From Pseudomonas sp. ANT_H12B (GTDB taxonomy: Bacteria; Pseudomonadota; Gammaproteobacteria; Pseudomonadales; Pseudomonadaceae), in contig NZ_VOBI01000006.1 in NCBI RefSeq assembly GCF_008369325.1, positions 62,001 through 126,000 on the forward strand: a stretch of DNA of 64,000 nucleotides, in the 5' to 3' direction. Every line of letters starts with the position of its first letter. Positions within the stretch are counted from its first letter, which is position 1. The notes below the pieces were generated by a model, which was given only the letters and a program-made list of their open reading frames with translations, ran no database searches and had not been told where the DNA came from. This document shows, one piece after another, positions 8,140-17,571 of the stretch. A program made the translations under genes and the position numbers.

Positions 8140-9468
8140 TTGGATTGGCAAACCCTGCTTACTCGCGAACGCCTCGGAAAGCCTCTGCACAGCCCGGAAG
8201 AACTCGGCCGCAGTCCTTTCCACAAAGACCATGACCGGATCATTTTCTCGGGTGCGTTTCGCCGCCTCGGGCGCAAGACGCAGGTCCATCCGGTCACCAG
8301 CAACGATCACATCCACACGCGCCTGACCCACTCGCTGGAAGTCAGCTGCGTCGGCCGCTCGCTGGGTATGCGCGTCGGTGAAACGATCCGCAGCGCCCTG
8401 CCCGACTGGTGCGAACCGAGCGATCTGGGGATGGTGGTGCAATCCGCTTGCCTGGCCCATGACATCGGTAACCCGCCCTTTGGCCACTCGGGCGAAGACG
8501 CGATTCGTCACTGGTTCCAGCAAGCCGCCGGCCGTGGCTGGCTCGATGCAATGAGCGAAGTCGAACGCAATGACTTCCTCAATTTCGAAGGCAACGCCCA
8601 AGGTTTCCGCGTGCTTACCCAGCTGGAATATCACCAGTTCGATGGCGGCACCCGGCTGACCTACGCCACCCTGGGTACTTATCTGAAATACCCGTGGACG
8701 GCAAAACACGCAGATTCCCTGGGCTACAAGAAGCACAAGTTCGGTTGCTATCAGAGCGAACTGCCGTTGCTGGAACAGATCGCCCACAAGCTCGGCCTGC
8801 CGCAACTGGAAGAACAGCGCTGGGCACGTCATCCTCTGGTGTACCTGATGGAGGCCGCCGATGACATCTGCTACGCGCTGATCGATCTCGAAGACGGCCT
8901 GGAGATGGAGTTGCTGGAGTACGCCGAAGTCGAATCGCTGTTGCTGGATTTGGTGGGCGATGATCTTCCCGAAACCTATCGTCAGCTCGGCCCACAGGAT
9001 TCGCGTCGACGCAAACTGGCAATCCTGCGAGGCAAAGCCATCGAGCACCTGACCAACGCCGCAGCCCGTGCCTTTGTCGAGCAACAGGATGCGTTGCTGG
9101 CCGGGACGCTACCGGGTGATCTGGTGGAGCACATGCATGGCCCGGCCAAGCGATGCGTGCTGAATGCCAAGGACATGGCGCGCAAGAAGATCTTCCAGGA
9201 CAAGCGCAAGACGCTGCACGAAATCGGCGCCTACACCACACTGGAAATCCTCCTCAACGCTTTCTGCGGCGCAGCACTGGAACAGCACGACGGTCGTACG
9301 CCGTCCTTCAAGAGCCGCCGAATCCTCGACCTGCTGGGCAACAATGCGCCTGATCCTCACGGCCCGCTGCATGCCTCGTTTCTGCGGATGATTGACTTCA
9401 TTGCCGGCATGACCGACAGCTATGCGAGCGACATGGCGCTGGAGATGACGGGGCGTTCGAGCCATTGA
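8140..9468 (+). CDS. dgt: Deoxyguanosinetriphosphate triphosphohydrolase (dGTPase family)
   Basis: 442 residues from TTG 8140, preceded by ACGGAGAG at proper spacing; no in-frame ATG fits better. It is an HD-superfamily enzyme that splits dGTP into deoxyguanosine and triphosphate. The metal site reads from H64 in THSLEV, H107-D108 in [16 protein letters not shown] and downstream Asp residues. The [12 protein letters not shown] motif near residue 40 is family-specific. The length suits the long proteobacterial class. It is followed by a perfect 10-bp stem-loop. Confidence 0.92.
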   Translation: MDWQTLLTRERLGKPLHSPEELGRSPFHKDHDRIIFSGAFRRLGRKTQVHPVTSNDHIHTRLTHSLEVSCVGRSLGMRVGETIRSALPDWCEPSDLGMVVQSACLAHDIGNPPFGHSGEDAIRHWFQQAAGRGWLDAMSEVERNDFLNFEGNAQGFRVLTQLEYHQFDGGTRLTYATLGTYLKYPWTAKHADSLGYKKHKFGCYQSELPLLEQIAHKLGLPQLEEQRWARHPLVYLMEAADDICYALIDLEDGLEMELLEYAEVESLLLDLVGDDLPETYRQLGPQDSRRRKLAILRGKAIEHLTNAAARAFVEQQDALLAGTLPGDLVEHMHGPAKRCVLNAKDMARKKIFQDKRKTLHEIGAYTTLEILLNAFCGAALEQHDGRTPSFKSRRILDLLGNNAPDPHGPLHASFLRMIDFIAGMTDSYASDMALEMTGRSSH

Positions 9469-9483
9469 TCGGACCCACGTGAG

Positions 9484-9510
9484 CAACCATTGCGCCACTT
9501 GCAATGGTTG
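9484..9510 (+). terminator. Perfect stem-loop after dgt
   Basis: CAACCATTGC, 7-base loop, GCAATGGTTG: a perfect 10-bp stem 16 bases after the dgt stop. No T-tract follows, so termination may be Rho-dependent or the element may protect the 3' end. Confidence 0.5.
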
Positions 9511-9639
9511 ATCAGCGCCTCAGGAGCCAAGTGCGTTCAACGTTCGCCGAATCTCCCTACAACCTGTGCAGAGCTAACTGATCGATTGTTCCGTATTCTC
9601 GCGAAATAATTCCGCTTCCCTCTGTCAGACAGATGAAGC

Positions 9640-10044
9640 ATGAAAACTCCTATGTTCAAAGACGATCTGCGCATCTTGCTGGTGGAAGATCATCCCTTTC
9701 AACTCAGGGCAACTCAATGCCTTCTTGAGAGTTACGGCTTCACCCAACTGACCACCACCGACAGTGCCGCCGGCGCCTTGCAACAAATGCTCCGGGCTGT
9801 ACAACCGTTCGATATTCTGTTGTGCGATCAATGTCTACCCGACCTTTCCGGGCTTGATCTGGTTGAATTCGCCAGTCACCGGGGACTGATCAAACGGGCA
9901 ATACTCCTAAGTAGCCTGACAGCGGCCGAGCTGGATGGACTTGAAAGAATGGCCAACGAACATGGGCTGCCCTTGCTGGGCTGTTTGATCAAACCGCTGA
10001 AACAATCAGAATTTAGAAACTTATTGACCTTGGCATCATTATAA
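9640..10044 (+). CDS. Stand-alone receiver (REC) protein, RocR-like but without EAL domain
   Basis: 134 residues forming one complete CheY-like receiver: acidic pair E16-D17, phospho-acceptor D63 (LLCDQCLPD), S91/S92, and K118 in LIKPL. No output domain follows; the frame stops normally. The style of the receiver resembles the REC part of RocR/SadR-type regulators, which normally continue into an EAL phosphodiesterase domain. It lies just upstream of a LuxR-type regulator and a BvgS-type kinase on the same strand. It is probably a phosphate sink or competitor for the kinase HPt domain (inferred). Confidence 0.8.
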   Translation: MKTPMFKDDLRILLVEDHPFQLRATQCLLESYGFTQLTTTDSAAGALQQMLRAVQPFDILLCDQCLPDLSGLDLVEFASHRGLIKRAILLSSLTAAELDGLERMANEHGLPLLGCLIKPLKQSEFRNLLTLASL

Positions 10045-10192
10045 AACCCATGCCACCCGCACTAAAAAACCAGCCAAAACACAACTTGAAACTTACAAAT
10101 AAAAACCTCCGATATTGCGACTAACTATCAACAATCCTCATCGTTCCTTATAGAAAACCTAGTTGGTACGTAGTCCTATTCTTCTTCGGTTG

Positions 10193-10206
10193 TAGGATTA
10201 TTCCTA
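10193..10206 (+). promoter_or_regulatory. Candidate BvgA/EvgA-type inverted repeat before the LuxR-family regulator
   Basis: TAGGATTATTCCTA has 5-bp inverted arms (TAGGA/TCCTA) separated by four bases, ~90 bases before the regulator start. A related TAGTCCTATT lies 20 bases upstream. The 216-base gap 10045-10260 is clearly A/T-richer than its surroundings. BvgA-family regulators bind TTCCTA-like heptads, so self-regulation is plausible but unproven. Confidence 0.35.
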
Positions 10207-10296
10207 TATTGCTGCTACAGGTCGGTCAGTTCATGCGTTCCCTTAACTATCTGAGCTAAGGTGCCCGCTTTATTTGAGCTAGCATGGGATTTGATT

Positions 10297-10923
10297 ATGA
10301 ACTCCGTTTTTATTGTCGACGATCACCCCGTCATCCGCCTTGCCGTTCGAATGTTGCTTGAACACGAAGGTTACAAGGTCGTCGGTGAAACTGATAATGG
10401 GGTCGACGCCATGCAGATGGTTCGCGAATGCATGCCCGACCTGGTCATTCTCGACATCAGCATTCCCAAACTGGATGGGCTGGAAGTTCTCGCCCGTTTC
10501 AACGCAATGAGTACCCCGCTGAAGACACTGGTATTGACTGCACAATGCCCGACTCTTTTTGGTATTCGCTGTATGCAATCAGGTGCATCGGGATATGTGT
10601 GCAAACAGGAGGATTTGAGTGAACTGGTCAGCGCCATAAAAGCGGTATTGTCAGGTTACAACTATTTCCCAAGCCAGGCCTTGAATCCTGTTCGTGGCGA
10701 TGATGCGCGTTGCGCCGACCTGGAGTTATTCAAATCCGTCAATGACCGGGAACTAATGGTATTGCAACTCTTTGCCCAAGGCCGCACCAACAAGGAAATT
10801 GCCAAAGGTATGTTTCTTAGCAACAAGACTGTCAGCACCTATAAAAAGCGACTCATGCAGAAGCTCAAAGCCAAATCGCTGGTTGAGCTCATCGAGATGG
10901 CAAAACGTAATGCGTTAGTGTGA
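10297..10923 (+). CDS. NarL/LuxR-family response regulator (BvgA/EvgA/RocA-like)
   Basis: 208 residues from ATG 10297 (GGGAT upstream; the longer GTG frame at 10261 lacks a ribosome site). The receiver covers residues 1-120 with D8-D9, phospho-acceptor D53 (LVILDISIPKLDG) and K at QSGASGYVCKQED. The C-terminal HTH is of LuxR type (DRELMVLQLFAQGRTNKEIAKGM, LSNKTVSTYKKRLMQKL). It is adjacent to the unorthodox sensor kinase, whose start lies 8 bases after its stop, and so is almost surely its cognate regulator. The layout equals roc/sad and bvg/evg systems. Confidence 0.88.
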   Translation: MNSVFIVDDHPVIRLAVRMLLEHEGYKVVGETDNGVDAMQMVRECMPDLVILDISIPKLDGLEVLARFNAMSTPLKTLVLTAQCPTLFGIRCMQSGASGYVCKQEDLSELVSAIKAVLSGYNYFPSQALNPVRGDDARCADLELFKSVNDRELMVLQLFAQGRTNKEIAKGMFLSNKTVSTYKKRLMQKLKAKSLVELIEMAKRNALV

Positions 10924-10931
10924 GAGGCCGG

Positions 10932-13900
10932 ATGCCCAGTCGTATAAAGGTATATCTGATATCGATGGTCGCAGGTTTATGCCTGATCACGTCGGTGCTC
11001 GCTGCGCAGCCCACTGGCGAGTACACCCTGCTCAGTCGTGCAACGGCCGGACACCAGGAAGTCCAACTGGATAAATCACAACGACAATGGGTCAAGAATA
11101 AACGGGAACTGATCCTTGGCACGTCAACCCCGGACTACCCCCCCTTTGACCTGACCACAAGCGGCCGCGACTATGAGGGTTTCACCGCCGACTACGCGGG
11201 CATCCTCAGCAACACCATTGGTTTGCCAATCAAGGTCCAGCGCTTCGAGTCCCGGGGGGCGGCGATCGAGGCGCTCGAAAACGGCGAGATTGACCTGCTC
11301 GGCACCGCCAACGGATTCGAGGCCCGCAATACCGACATCGTGCTTTCCACGCCCTACGCGGTTGATCAACCGGTTCTGGTGACACGTGAAGGGGAAACCA
11401 GATCCCTGGCCGAGGGTCTTGCGGGTCTGCGGCTGAGCATGGTGTATCACTATTTGCCGCTGGAGGAAGTCAGGGCCCTGTATCCAAAGGCGATCATCAC
11501 GTCTTATCCGTCCTACCAGAATGCGATCAACGCGGTGGCCTTCGACCAGGCTGACGTTTTTCTGGGTGACACCATTTCCACCCATTACATGATCAACCAG
11601 GGGTACCTGAACAACATTCGCATGGCCAACTTCGGTAAACACGAAGCCCACGGTTTCAGTTTTGCCGTGCATAAGAACAACCCGCAACTGCTCGGGATCA
11701 TCAATGCGACGCTTGGGGTCATCCCCACCAGCAAGCGAGAAAGCATCGCCAAACGCTGGAGTGCCGGCAGCGACATTCTGCTGACTGATCAAAAACTGCA
11801 GCTCAGTAACAGTGAAGAACGCTGGCTGACGCAACATCCGGTGGTACGCGTGGTGGTCAATGAAGCCTTTGCGCCGCTGACGTTTTTCGACAGCGAGGGC
11901 AATTTTCGTGGCGTGACCGCCGATCTGCTCGAACTGATCAGATTGCGCACAGGCCTGCGTTTCGACATCCGTCGAAGCCGCAGCGACGCCGAGATGATCG
12001 AACAGATTGCAAATAATCAGGCCGACCTGATCGCCGCCCTGCTCCCCACCGCCCAACGTGAAACAACGCTGGATTTCACCCGTCCCTATCTGGAGAACTC
12101 CTTTGTTCTGCTGACTCGCGAAACCGCCGACAGCCCGACGAGCCTCGCGAAGTTGCAAGACAAGCGCCTGACGATCGCCAAAGGCAATCCACTGGTTGAT
12201 TACCTGCGCAGCGAGTTCCCGCGGATCGAGCTGATTGAAACCCCGGACACATTCAGCGCCGTGGAGTTGCTCGCCGAGGGCAAGGTGCAAGGCGCAGTCA
12301 GTTCACTGGTAATCGCCAACTATTTCATTTCATCGCAGCTCTTCGAACATAAATTGCAGATCAGCACCACCATCGGTACCGAGCAGGCTGCGTTCTCCCT
12401 GGCGACCGGTCGAGATGCCAAGGAACTGAACGCCATCCTCGACAAGGCACTGCTGACCATCGCGCCGGAGGAACTGGGCATCATCAACAGCCGCTGGCGC
12501 GGTTACTCAGCGTCCTCGCAAGGTACCTGGCGCAACTTTCACCGGCTGTTCTATCAGGTCGTTATCGTTGCTGGTGTGCTGCTAGTGATATCCGTTGCCT
12601 GGAACGCTTACATGCGTCGCCAGATCAATCAGCGTCAGGCGGCCGAGCGCGCGTTGAACGATCAACTCGAATTCATGCGATCGCTGCTCAATGGCACGCC
12701 CCATCCGATTTATGTGCGCGATCGTCAGGGGCTGCTGCAAAGCTGCAATGACAGCTACCTGGAAGCCTTCTGCGCAAAACGTGAAGACGTCATCGGCAAA
12801 AGCGTCATGCAGGGCAACATGAGCAATGCCTTCGAAGCCCGGGAGTACCAGGCCGACTACCAGCGTGTCGTGGCCGAGGGCATACCGCTGATTCTCGACC
12901 GTGCGCTGCATATCGGAGGCCGCCGGTTGACGATCTACCACTGGATCCTTCCCTACCGTGATTCGAGCGGTGAAGTGCAAGGCATCATCGGCGGCTGGAT
13001 CGATATCAGCGAACGGCGGCAACTGTTCGATGATCTGCGCTGCGCGAAAGAGCGCGCCGATGAAGCCAACCGGGCCAAAAGCACTTTTCTCGCCACCATG
13101 AGTCACGAGATCCGCACCCCGATGAATGCGGTCATCGGCATGCTTGAGTTGACGCTAAAGCGTATCGACCAGAACCACCCGGATCTTCCGGCTATTGATG
13201 TGGCGTATAGCTCGGCGAAGGACCTTTTGGAATTGATCGGCGACATTCTCGACATTGCCCGGATCGAATCCGGGCGCCTGAGTCTGAGCCCGGAACGCGT
13301 CAATCCGGGTGAGACCGTGGCGTCGGTGGTGCGAATTTTCGATGGCCTGGCTCGTCAGAAAAATCTCTCGCTGCTGCTGGAGTTTCACCCTGCCAATCCG
13401 GTGACCGATGTCCTGTTGGACCCGATGCGTTTCAAGCAGGTGCTGTCCAACCTGATCAGCAATGCCATCAAATTTACAGAGCAGGGCCAGGTCAGGATCA
13501 CCGTCGACCTGCATCCGGCCGCCGAGCCCGAACAGGTCCAGATGCTGCTGCGCGTTCAGGACAGCGGCATAGGGATCAACGAACAGGATCAGCAGCGGTT
13601 GTTCGAACCTTTCGCCCAGGCCGACAACTCAGGGCAATCAGGCAGAGGCGGCGCCGGGCTTGGTTTGGTGATCAGCCGCAGTTTGTGCGAGATGATGGGC
13701 GGCAGCCTGCAATTGAGCAGTCAGCCGGGTGTCGGCACTCAAGTCGTGGTTTCGTTGCACCTGGCAACACTGCCAATCGAGCAGTTACCGCACACGGTTG
13801 AAGCACAACTTCACACCAGCGCTGCCCCCTTGAACGTTCTGGTGGTCGATGATCACCCGGCCAATCGCTTGCTCATGTGCCAGCAACTGGAGTTTCTAGG

Positions 13901-14573
13901 GCATCGATTCAGCGTCGCAGCCCATGGTCAGGCGGGATTCGAGGCGTGGAAAGCCGAGCCGTTCGACCTGGTGATTGCCGATTGCAACATGCCCATCATG
14001 AATGGCTACGAACTGGTTCGCGCCATTCGCCGACATGAACAACAAACCCACCGCCCGCCCTGCACTGTGCTGGGTTTTACCGCCAACGCTCAACCGGAAG
14101 AAATACAGCGCTGCAAACAGGCCGGGATGAACGACTGCCTGTTCAAACCCCTTACCCTGACAGCGTTGAGTCAGTGGGTTGAAGGCCTCAAACCGACCAC
14201 TCGCGATCCGGCTTTCAGTCTGGCAGGGCTGCATTTGTTGACGGGGGGCAACCCGGTATTGGATCAGCGTTTGCTGACCGAGCTTCTGAACAGCAACCGG
14301 CTGGACCGAGAGGAGTTGTTGGCATTGACCCACTCCAAAGACCCGCAGTCATTTCTCGACGTCGCCCACAAAATCAAGGGTGCCGCCCGAATCGTCCAGG
14401 CGACCCGGTTGATCGACAGCTGCGAGGCACTCGAAAAGGCCTGTCACGATATATTCCACCATGACGAGGTGACCGACTGCAGCAGGGCCATGGAGAACGC
14501 CATGCTCGAACTGGAGCAAGCGTTGCAGCACCAGATCGCAAAAAACGACAAAAGCAGAATGACAGAGCCTTAA
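10932..14573 (+). CDS. BvgS/EvgS/RocS-like unorthodox hybrid sensor kinase
   Basis: 1213 residues from ATG 10932, with GAGAGGC upstream. Order: signal/anchor (1-~25), two periplasmic SBP_bac_3 Venus-flytrap domains (~55-275 and ~295-520), a membrane helix (~545-565), PAS (~585-700), HisKA with H725 (MSHEIRTPMNAVIGM), HATPase (~830-940, DSGIGI and GLGLVIS boxes), receiver with D1017 (VIADCNMPIMNGYE) and HPt with H1146 (AHKIKGAAR). All phosphorelay residues are present, so it should run a His-Asp-His relay to the upstream regulator. The ligand is unknown. Only 49 bases separate it from the HD-GYP gene. Confidence 0.92.
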   Translation: MPSRIKVYLISMVAGLCLITSVLAAQPTGEYTLLSRATAGHQEVQLDKSQRQWVKNKRELILGTSTPDYPPFDLTTSGRDYEGFTADYAGILSNTIGLPIKVQRFESRGAAIEALENGEIDLLGTANGFEARNTDIVLSTPYAVDQPVLVTREGETRSLAEGLAGLRLSMVYHYLPLEEVRALYPKAIITSYPSYQNAINAVAFDQADVFLGDTISTHYMINQGYLNNIRMANFGKHEAHGFSFAVHKNNPQLLGIINATLGVIPTSKRESIAKRWSAGSDILLTDQKLQLSNSEERWLTQHPVVRVVVNEAFAPLTFFDSEGNFRGVTADLLELIRLRTGLRFDIRRSRSDAEMIEQIANNQADLIAALLPTAQRETTLDFTRPYLENSFVLLTRETADSPTSLAKLQDKRLTIAKGNPLVDYLRSEFPRIELIETPDTFSAVELLAEGKVQGAVSSLVIANYFISSQLFEHKLQISTTIGTEQAAFSLATGRDAKELNAILDKALLTIAPEELGIINSRWRGYSASSQGTWRNFHRLFYQVVIVAGVLLVISVAWNAYMRRQINQRQAAERALNDQLEFMRSLLNGTPHPIYVRDRQGLLQSCNDSYLEAFCAKREDVIGKSVMQGNMSNAFEAREYQADYQRVVAEGIPLILDRALHIGGRRLTIYHWILPYRDSSGEVQGIIGGWIDISERRQLFDDLRCAKERADEANRAKSTFLATMSHEIRTPMNAVIGMLELTLKRIDQNHPDLPAIDVAYSSAKDLLELIGDILDIARIESGRLSLSPERVNPGETVASVVRIFDGLARQKNLSLLLEFHPANPVTDVLLDPMRFKQVLSNLISNAIKFTEQGQVRITVDLHPAAEPEQVQMLLRVQDSGIGINEQDQQRLFEPFAQADNSGQSGRGGAGLGLVISRSLCEMMGGSLQLSSQPGVGTQVVVSLHLATLPIEQLPHTVEAQLHTSAAPLNVLVVDDHPANRLLMCQQLEFLGHRFSVAAHGQAGFEAWKAEPFDLVIADCNMPIMNGYELVRAIRRHEQQTHRPPCTVLGFTANAQPEEIQRCKQAGMNDCLFKPLTLTALSQWVEGLKPTTRDPAFSLAGLHLLTGGNPVLDQRLLTELLNSNRLDREELLALTHSKDPQSFLDVAHKIKGAARIVQATRLIDSCEALEKACHDIFHHDEVTDCSRAMENAMLELEQALQHQIAKNDKSRMTEP

Positions 14574-14622
14574 CTATGCTTGGTCGCTGAGCAGTGTGTT
14601 AACCATCATGGAGAGACCTGCA

Positions 14623-17571
14623 ATGCCCAGCCCACTGCGCACGCATCAACGCCGGTTTCCCCTGCACGTCCATATCAGCGTGATGTTCACCTTCCTGCTG
14701 TTGCTGACCGGGGTGGTGCTGGGCATTTTCAACTATCGGCAAACCACGCAGATCATTCTTTCCAGCAGCGAAAAGCTCTTCAACCGTATCGAGCAGGACG
14801 TGCGCCTGGACCTGCACAACACCTATGAGCCGATTCGTCATTTGCTGAGCCTGCTGGCGGACAACCCGGCGGCCCAGGCACTTAACCTTGAGCAACGCCT
14901 GGCGTTGCTCAAACCCTTCAGCCAGTCGCTCAAGGACAACCCCGACCTGGCATCGCTGTACCTGGGTTACGGCAACGGTGACTTCTTCATGGTTCGTCCT
15001 CTGCGAACCCCTGACCTGAAAACGCTCCTCAAGGCCCCGGATAATGCGGCTTATCAGGTGTGGAGCATCGAGCGAAACAGCAGCACCGGCCAGCTCCATT
15101 CCCAAGCATTGTTCTTCGATCAAGACCTGGCCTTGATCAGCCTTCAGGAAAACCCCGACGAACCCTACGATCCACGCACCCGCGCCTGGTTTTCCAGCGC
15201 TCGTACCGACAGCGACCAGATCACCACAGAACCCTACATCTTCTTCTCCACTCATCACGTCGGCACCACCCTGGCCCGGCGCAGTGGCGAGAACGTCGTG
15301 ATGGGTGCTGACCTGACCCTGGCCGAACTCTCCGCCACCCTGGCCAAACATGTCGTAACCCCCAGTACCGAAATCGTCCTGTTCGATGCCGATGGGAACG
15401 CCATCGCTTATCCCGACAGCAGCAAACTGATCATCGACGATCAGACGGCTCGCCTGATCAAGGCCGCCGACCTGAGCCCAAGCCTCGGCGCGCTGCTCAA
15501 CCACCCTCCCGTAGGCAATCGGCTGGATGCCGCCGGTCGTCAATGGATCGTTGCCCGCAGCAGCATGCAGGAAGGCGGCCCTCGAGGGCTGCAACTGGCG
15601 CTGCTGGTGCCGGAAGATGAATTGCTCGTCGATGCCTATCGCATGCGCTGGCAAGGCGCGCTGATTACCCTGGCCACGCTGTTGTTGTGCCTGCCGCTGG
15701 GCTGGTTGATCTCCAGAATCCTGGTCAGACCGCTGCGCGCGCTGGTGCAGGAAGCCGATGCGGTGCGCAGTTTCGATTTCAATTTTCCTGTCTCCCGCCG
15801 CTCCCCGGTGCTCGAAGTTGATCAACTGAGCGTGTCGATGGCGCGCATGAAAGACACCCTGGCGAGTTTTTTCCACATCACCGACAGCCTGAGCGCCGAG
15901 ACCCGCATCGCGCCCTTGCTGGAACGGGTGTTGTTTGAAACCGTGAAAATCGGCCAGGCTCAGGCCGGCCTGATCTACTTGCGCGAAAATGATGGCGATC
16001 GTGTGGAGCCGTGTGGACTGATCATCAACGGCACGTCTGAGCCACTGCCGTCATTCGACATTCGCGGGCACGAACTCCAGAATCCGCAAAGCCCTGCATG
16101 GCTACAGCAGTTGGCGAGTACCGACAATGTCGTCACCCAGCTCGGTTTCGAACAGGTCGGCGATTTGCAGAAGGTCTTGCTGGCGATGGAATGTCCCCGC
16201 GTTCATCTGATCGGTATTCGGCTGCACAATCGTCATAACGAAACGGTGGGCTTGCTGATCCTGCTGCTGGCCGATAGCGGCGATCAAAGCGATCTGGAAA
16301 AACTACGACCGGACCGCATCGCGTTTCTCCAGGCGGTCTCCGGCGCGGCCGCCGTGAGTATTGAAAGCCAGCGCCTGCAAGCCAAACAAAAACAATTGCT
16401 CGACGCTTTCATTCAACTGCTGGCCGGCGCGATTGATGCCAAAAGCCCTTACACCGGCGGTCACTGCCAACGGGTGCCAGCGTTGACCCTGATGCTCGCC
16501 CAGGCTGCCGCCGCCAGCCAGGAGCCGGCCTTCAGCGGTTATCAACCCACCGAAGATGAGTGGGAGGCGCTGCACATTGCTGCCTGGCTGCACGACTGCG
16601 GCAAGGTCACCACTCCGGAATATGTGGTCGATAAAGCCACCAAACTCGAAACCCTGAACGACCGGATACACGAAATTCGTACCCGTTTCGAAGTGCTCAA
16701 GCGCGATGCCTGGATCAGCTATTGGCAAGCCATCGCGCTGGGCGGAAATGAGCAGCACCTGGCCGAACTGCGCAACGCTACTCTGGCGGAGCTGGACGAT
16801 GACTTCGCCTTCGTGGCCCGCTGCAACCTGGGTGGCGAGGCGATGGCCGAGACCGATGTGCAACGCCTGTGCAACCTGGCCCAGCGCACCTGGACTCGAA
16901 CACTGGATGACCGGCTGGGCGTTTCCTGGGAAGAGAACCGGCGCCAAGCGCGCTCCCCGGCACCGACACTGCCGGTCAGCGAGCCATTGCTGGCGGACAA
17001 ACCCGAGCATCTGTTCGAACGGCCCGAAGCCGAACTGATTCCGGAGGATAACCCCTGGGGGTTCAAGCTCGATGTGCCGCGTTACAAGTACAACCGGGGC
17101 GAGCTCTACAACCTGAGCATTGCCCGGGGAACCCTGACCCGTGAGGAACGCTACATCATCAACCACCACATGGTGCAGACAATCCTGATGCTCAGCCACC
17201 TGCCCTTCCCCGGCCACCTCAACAACGTTGCGGAGATCGCCGGCGGCCACCACGAAAAAATGGACGGCACCGGTTATCCCAAACAGTTGAAGCGTGAAGA
17301 AATGAGCCTGCCAGCGCGGATGATGGCGATTGCCGATATTTTCGAGGCGTTGACCGCCGCCGATCGCCCCTACAAGAAGGCCAAGTCCTTGAGCGAAGCG
17401 CTGGGGATCATGGCGACGATGTGCCGTGACGCCCACATCGATCCGGAGTTATTCGGACTGTTCATCAACGCGCAAATCTATCGGCAGTACGCCGATCGAT
17501 TCCTCGAGCCACAACAGATCGACGCAGTGGACCCGGCGAGCCTGCTGGTCAAGGCAGGCTTGAGGGCCTGA
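14623..17571 (+). CDS. HD-GYP c-di-GMP phosphodiesterase with Cache, HAMP and GAF modules and a large internal insert
   Basis: 983 residues from ATG 14623, chosen because GGAGAG is correctly spaced there. Order: N-terminal membrane helix (~20-42), periplasmic double Cache (~45-340), second helix (~345-370), HAMP, GAF-like domain (~430-600), then HD-GYP. The HD pair is H657-D658 (WLHDCGKV). The GYP motif is HHEKMDGTGYP at 876-886, and the usual RGTLT..ER..I..H segment precedes it. About 150-170 residues are inserted between HD and the rest, longer than in classic HD-GYP proteins. Expected to degrade c-di-GMP in response to an extracytoplasmic signal. Probably co-transcribed with the kinase. 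Confidence 0.88.
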   Translation: MPSPLRTHQRRFPLHVHISVMFTFLLLLTGVVLGIFNYRQTTQIILSSSEKLFNRIEQDVRLDLHNTYEPIRHLLSLLADNPAAQALNLEQRLALLKPFSQSLKDNPDLASLYLGYGNGDFFMVRPLRTPDLKTLLKAPDNAAYQVWSIERNSSTGQLHSQALFFDQDLALISLQENPDEPYDPRTRAWFSSARTDSDQITTEPYIFFSTHHVGTTLARRSGENVVMGADLTLAELSATLAKHVVTPSTEIVLFDADGNAIAYPDSSKLIIDDQTARLIKAADLSPSLGALLNHPPVGNRLDAAGRQWIVARSSMQEGGPRGLQLALLVPEDELLVDAYRMRWQGALITLATLLLCLPLGWLISRILVRPLRALVQEADAVRSFDFNFPVSRRSPVLEVDQLSVSMARMKDTLASFFHITDSLSAETRIAPLLERVLFETVKIGQAQAGLIYLRENDGDRVEPCGLIINGTSEPLPSFDIRGHELQNPQSPAWLQQLASTDNVVTQLGFEQVGDLQKVLLAMECPRVHLIGIRLHNRHNETVGLLILLLADSGDQSDLEKLRPDRIAFLQAVSGAAAVSIESQRLQAKQKQLLDAFIQLLAGAIDAKSPYTGGHCQRVPALTLMLAQAAAASQEPAFSGYQPTEDEWEALHIAAWLHDCGKVTTPEYVVDKATKLETLNDRIHEIRTRFEVLKRDAWISYWQAIALGGNEQHLAELRNATLAELDDDFAFVARCNLGGEAMAETDVQRLCNLAQRTWTRTLDDRLGVSWEENRRQARSPAPTLPVSEPLLADKPEHLFERPEAELIPEDNPWGFKLDVPRYKYNRGELYNLSIARGTLTREERYIINHHMVQTILMLSHLPFPGHLNNVAEIAGGHHEKMDGTGYPKQLKREEMSLPARMMAIADIFEALTAADRPYKKAKSLSEALGIMATMCRDAHIDPELFGLFINAQIYRQYADRFLEPQQIDAVDPASLLVKAGLRA

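Noticed and set aside
9484..9510. Stem-loop after dgt as a small RNA gene
   Set aside because: Only the stem-loop is visible, with no promoter nearby or T-tract to define a transcript.
10261..10296. GTG start 12 codons upstream for the LuxR-type regulator
   Set aside because: The ATG at 10297 begins exactly at the receiver domain and has a better ribosome site; the extra codons fall in promoter-like A/T-rich DNA.
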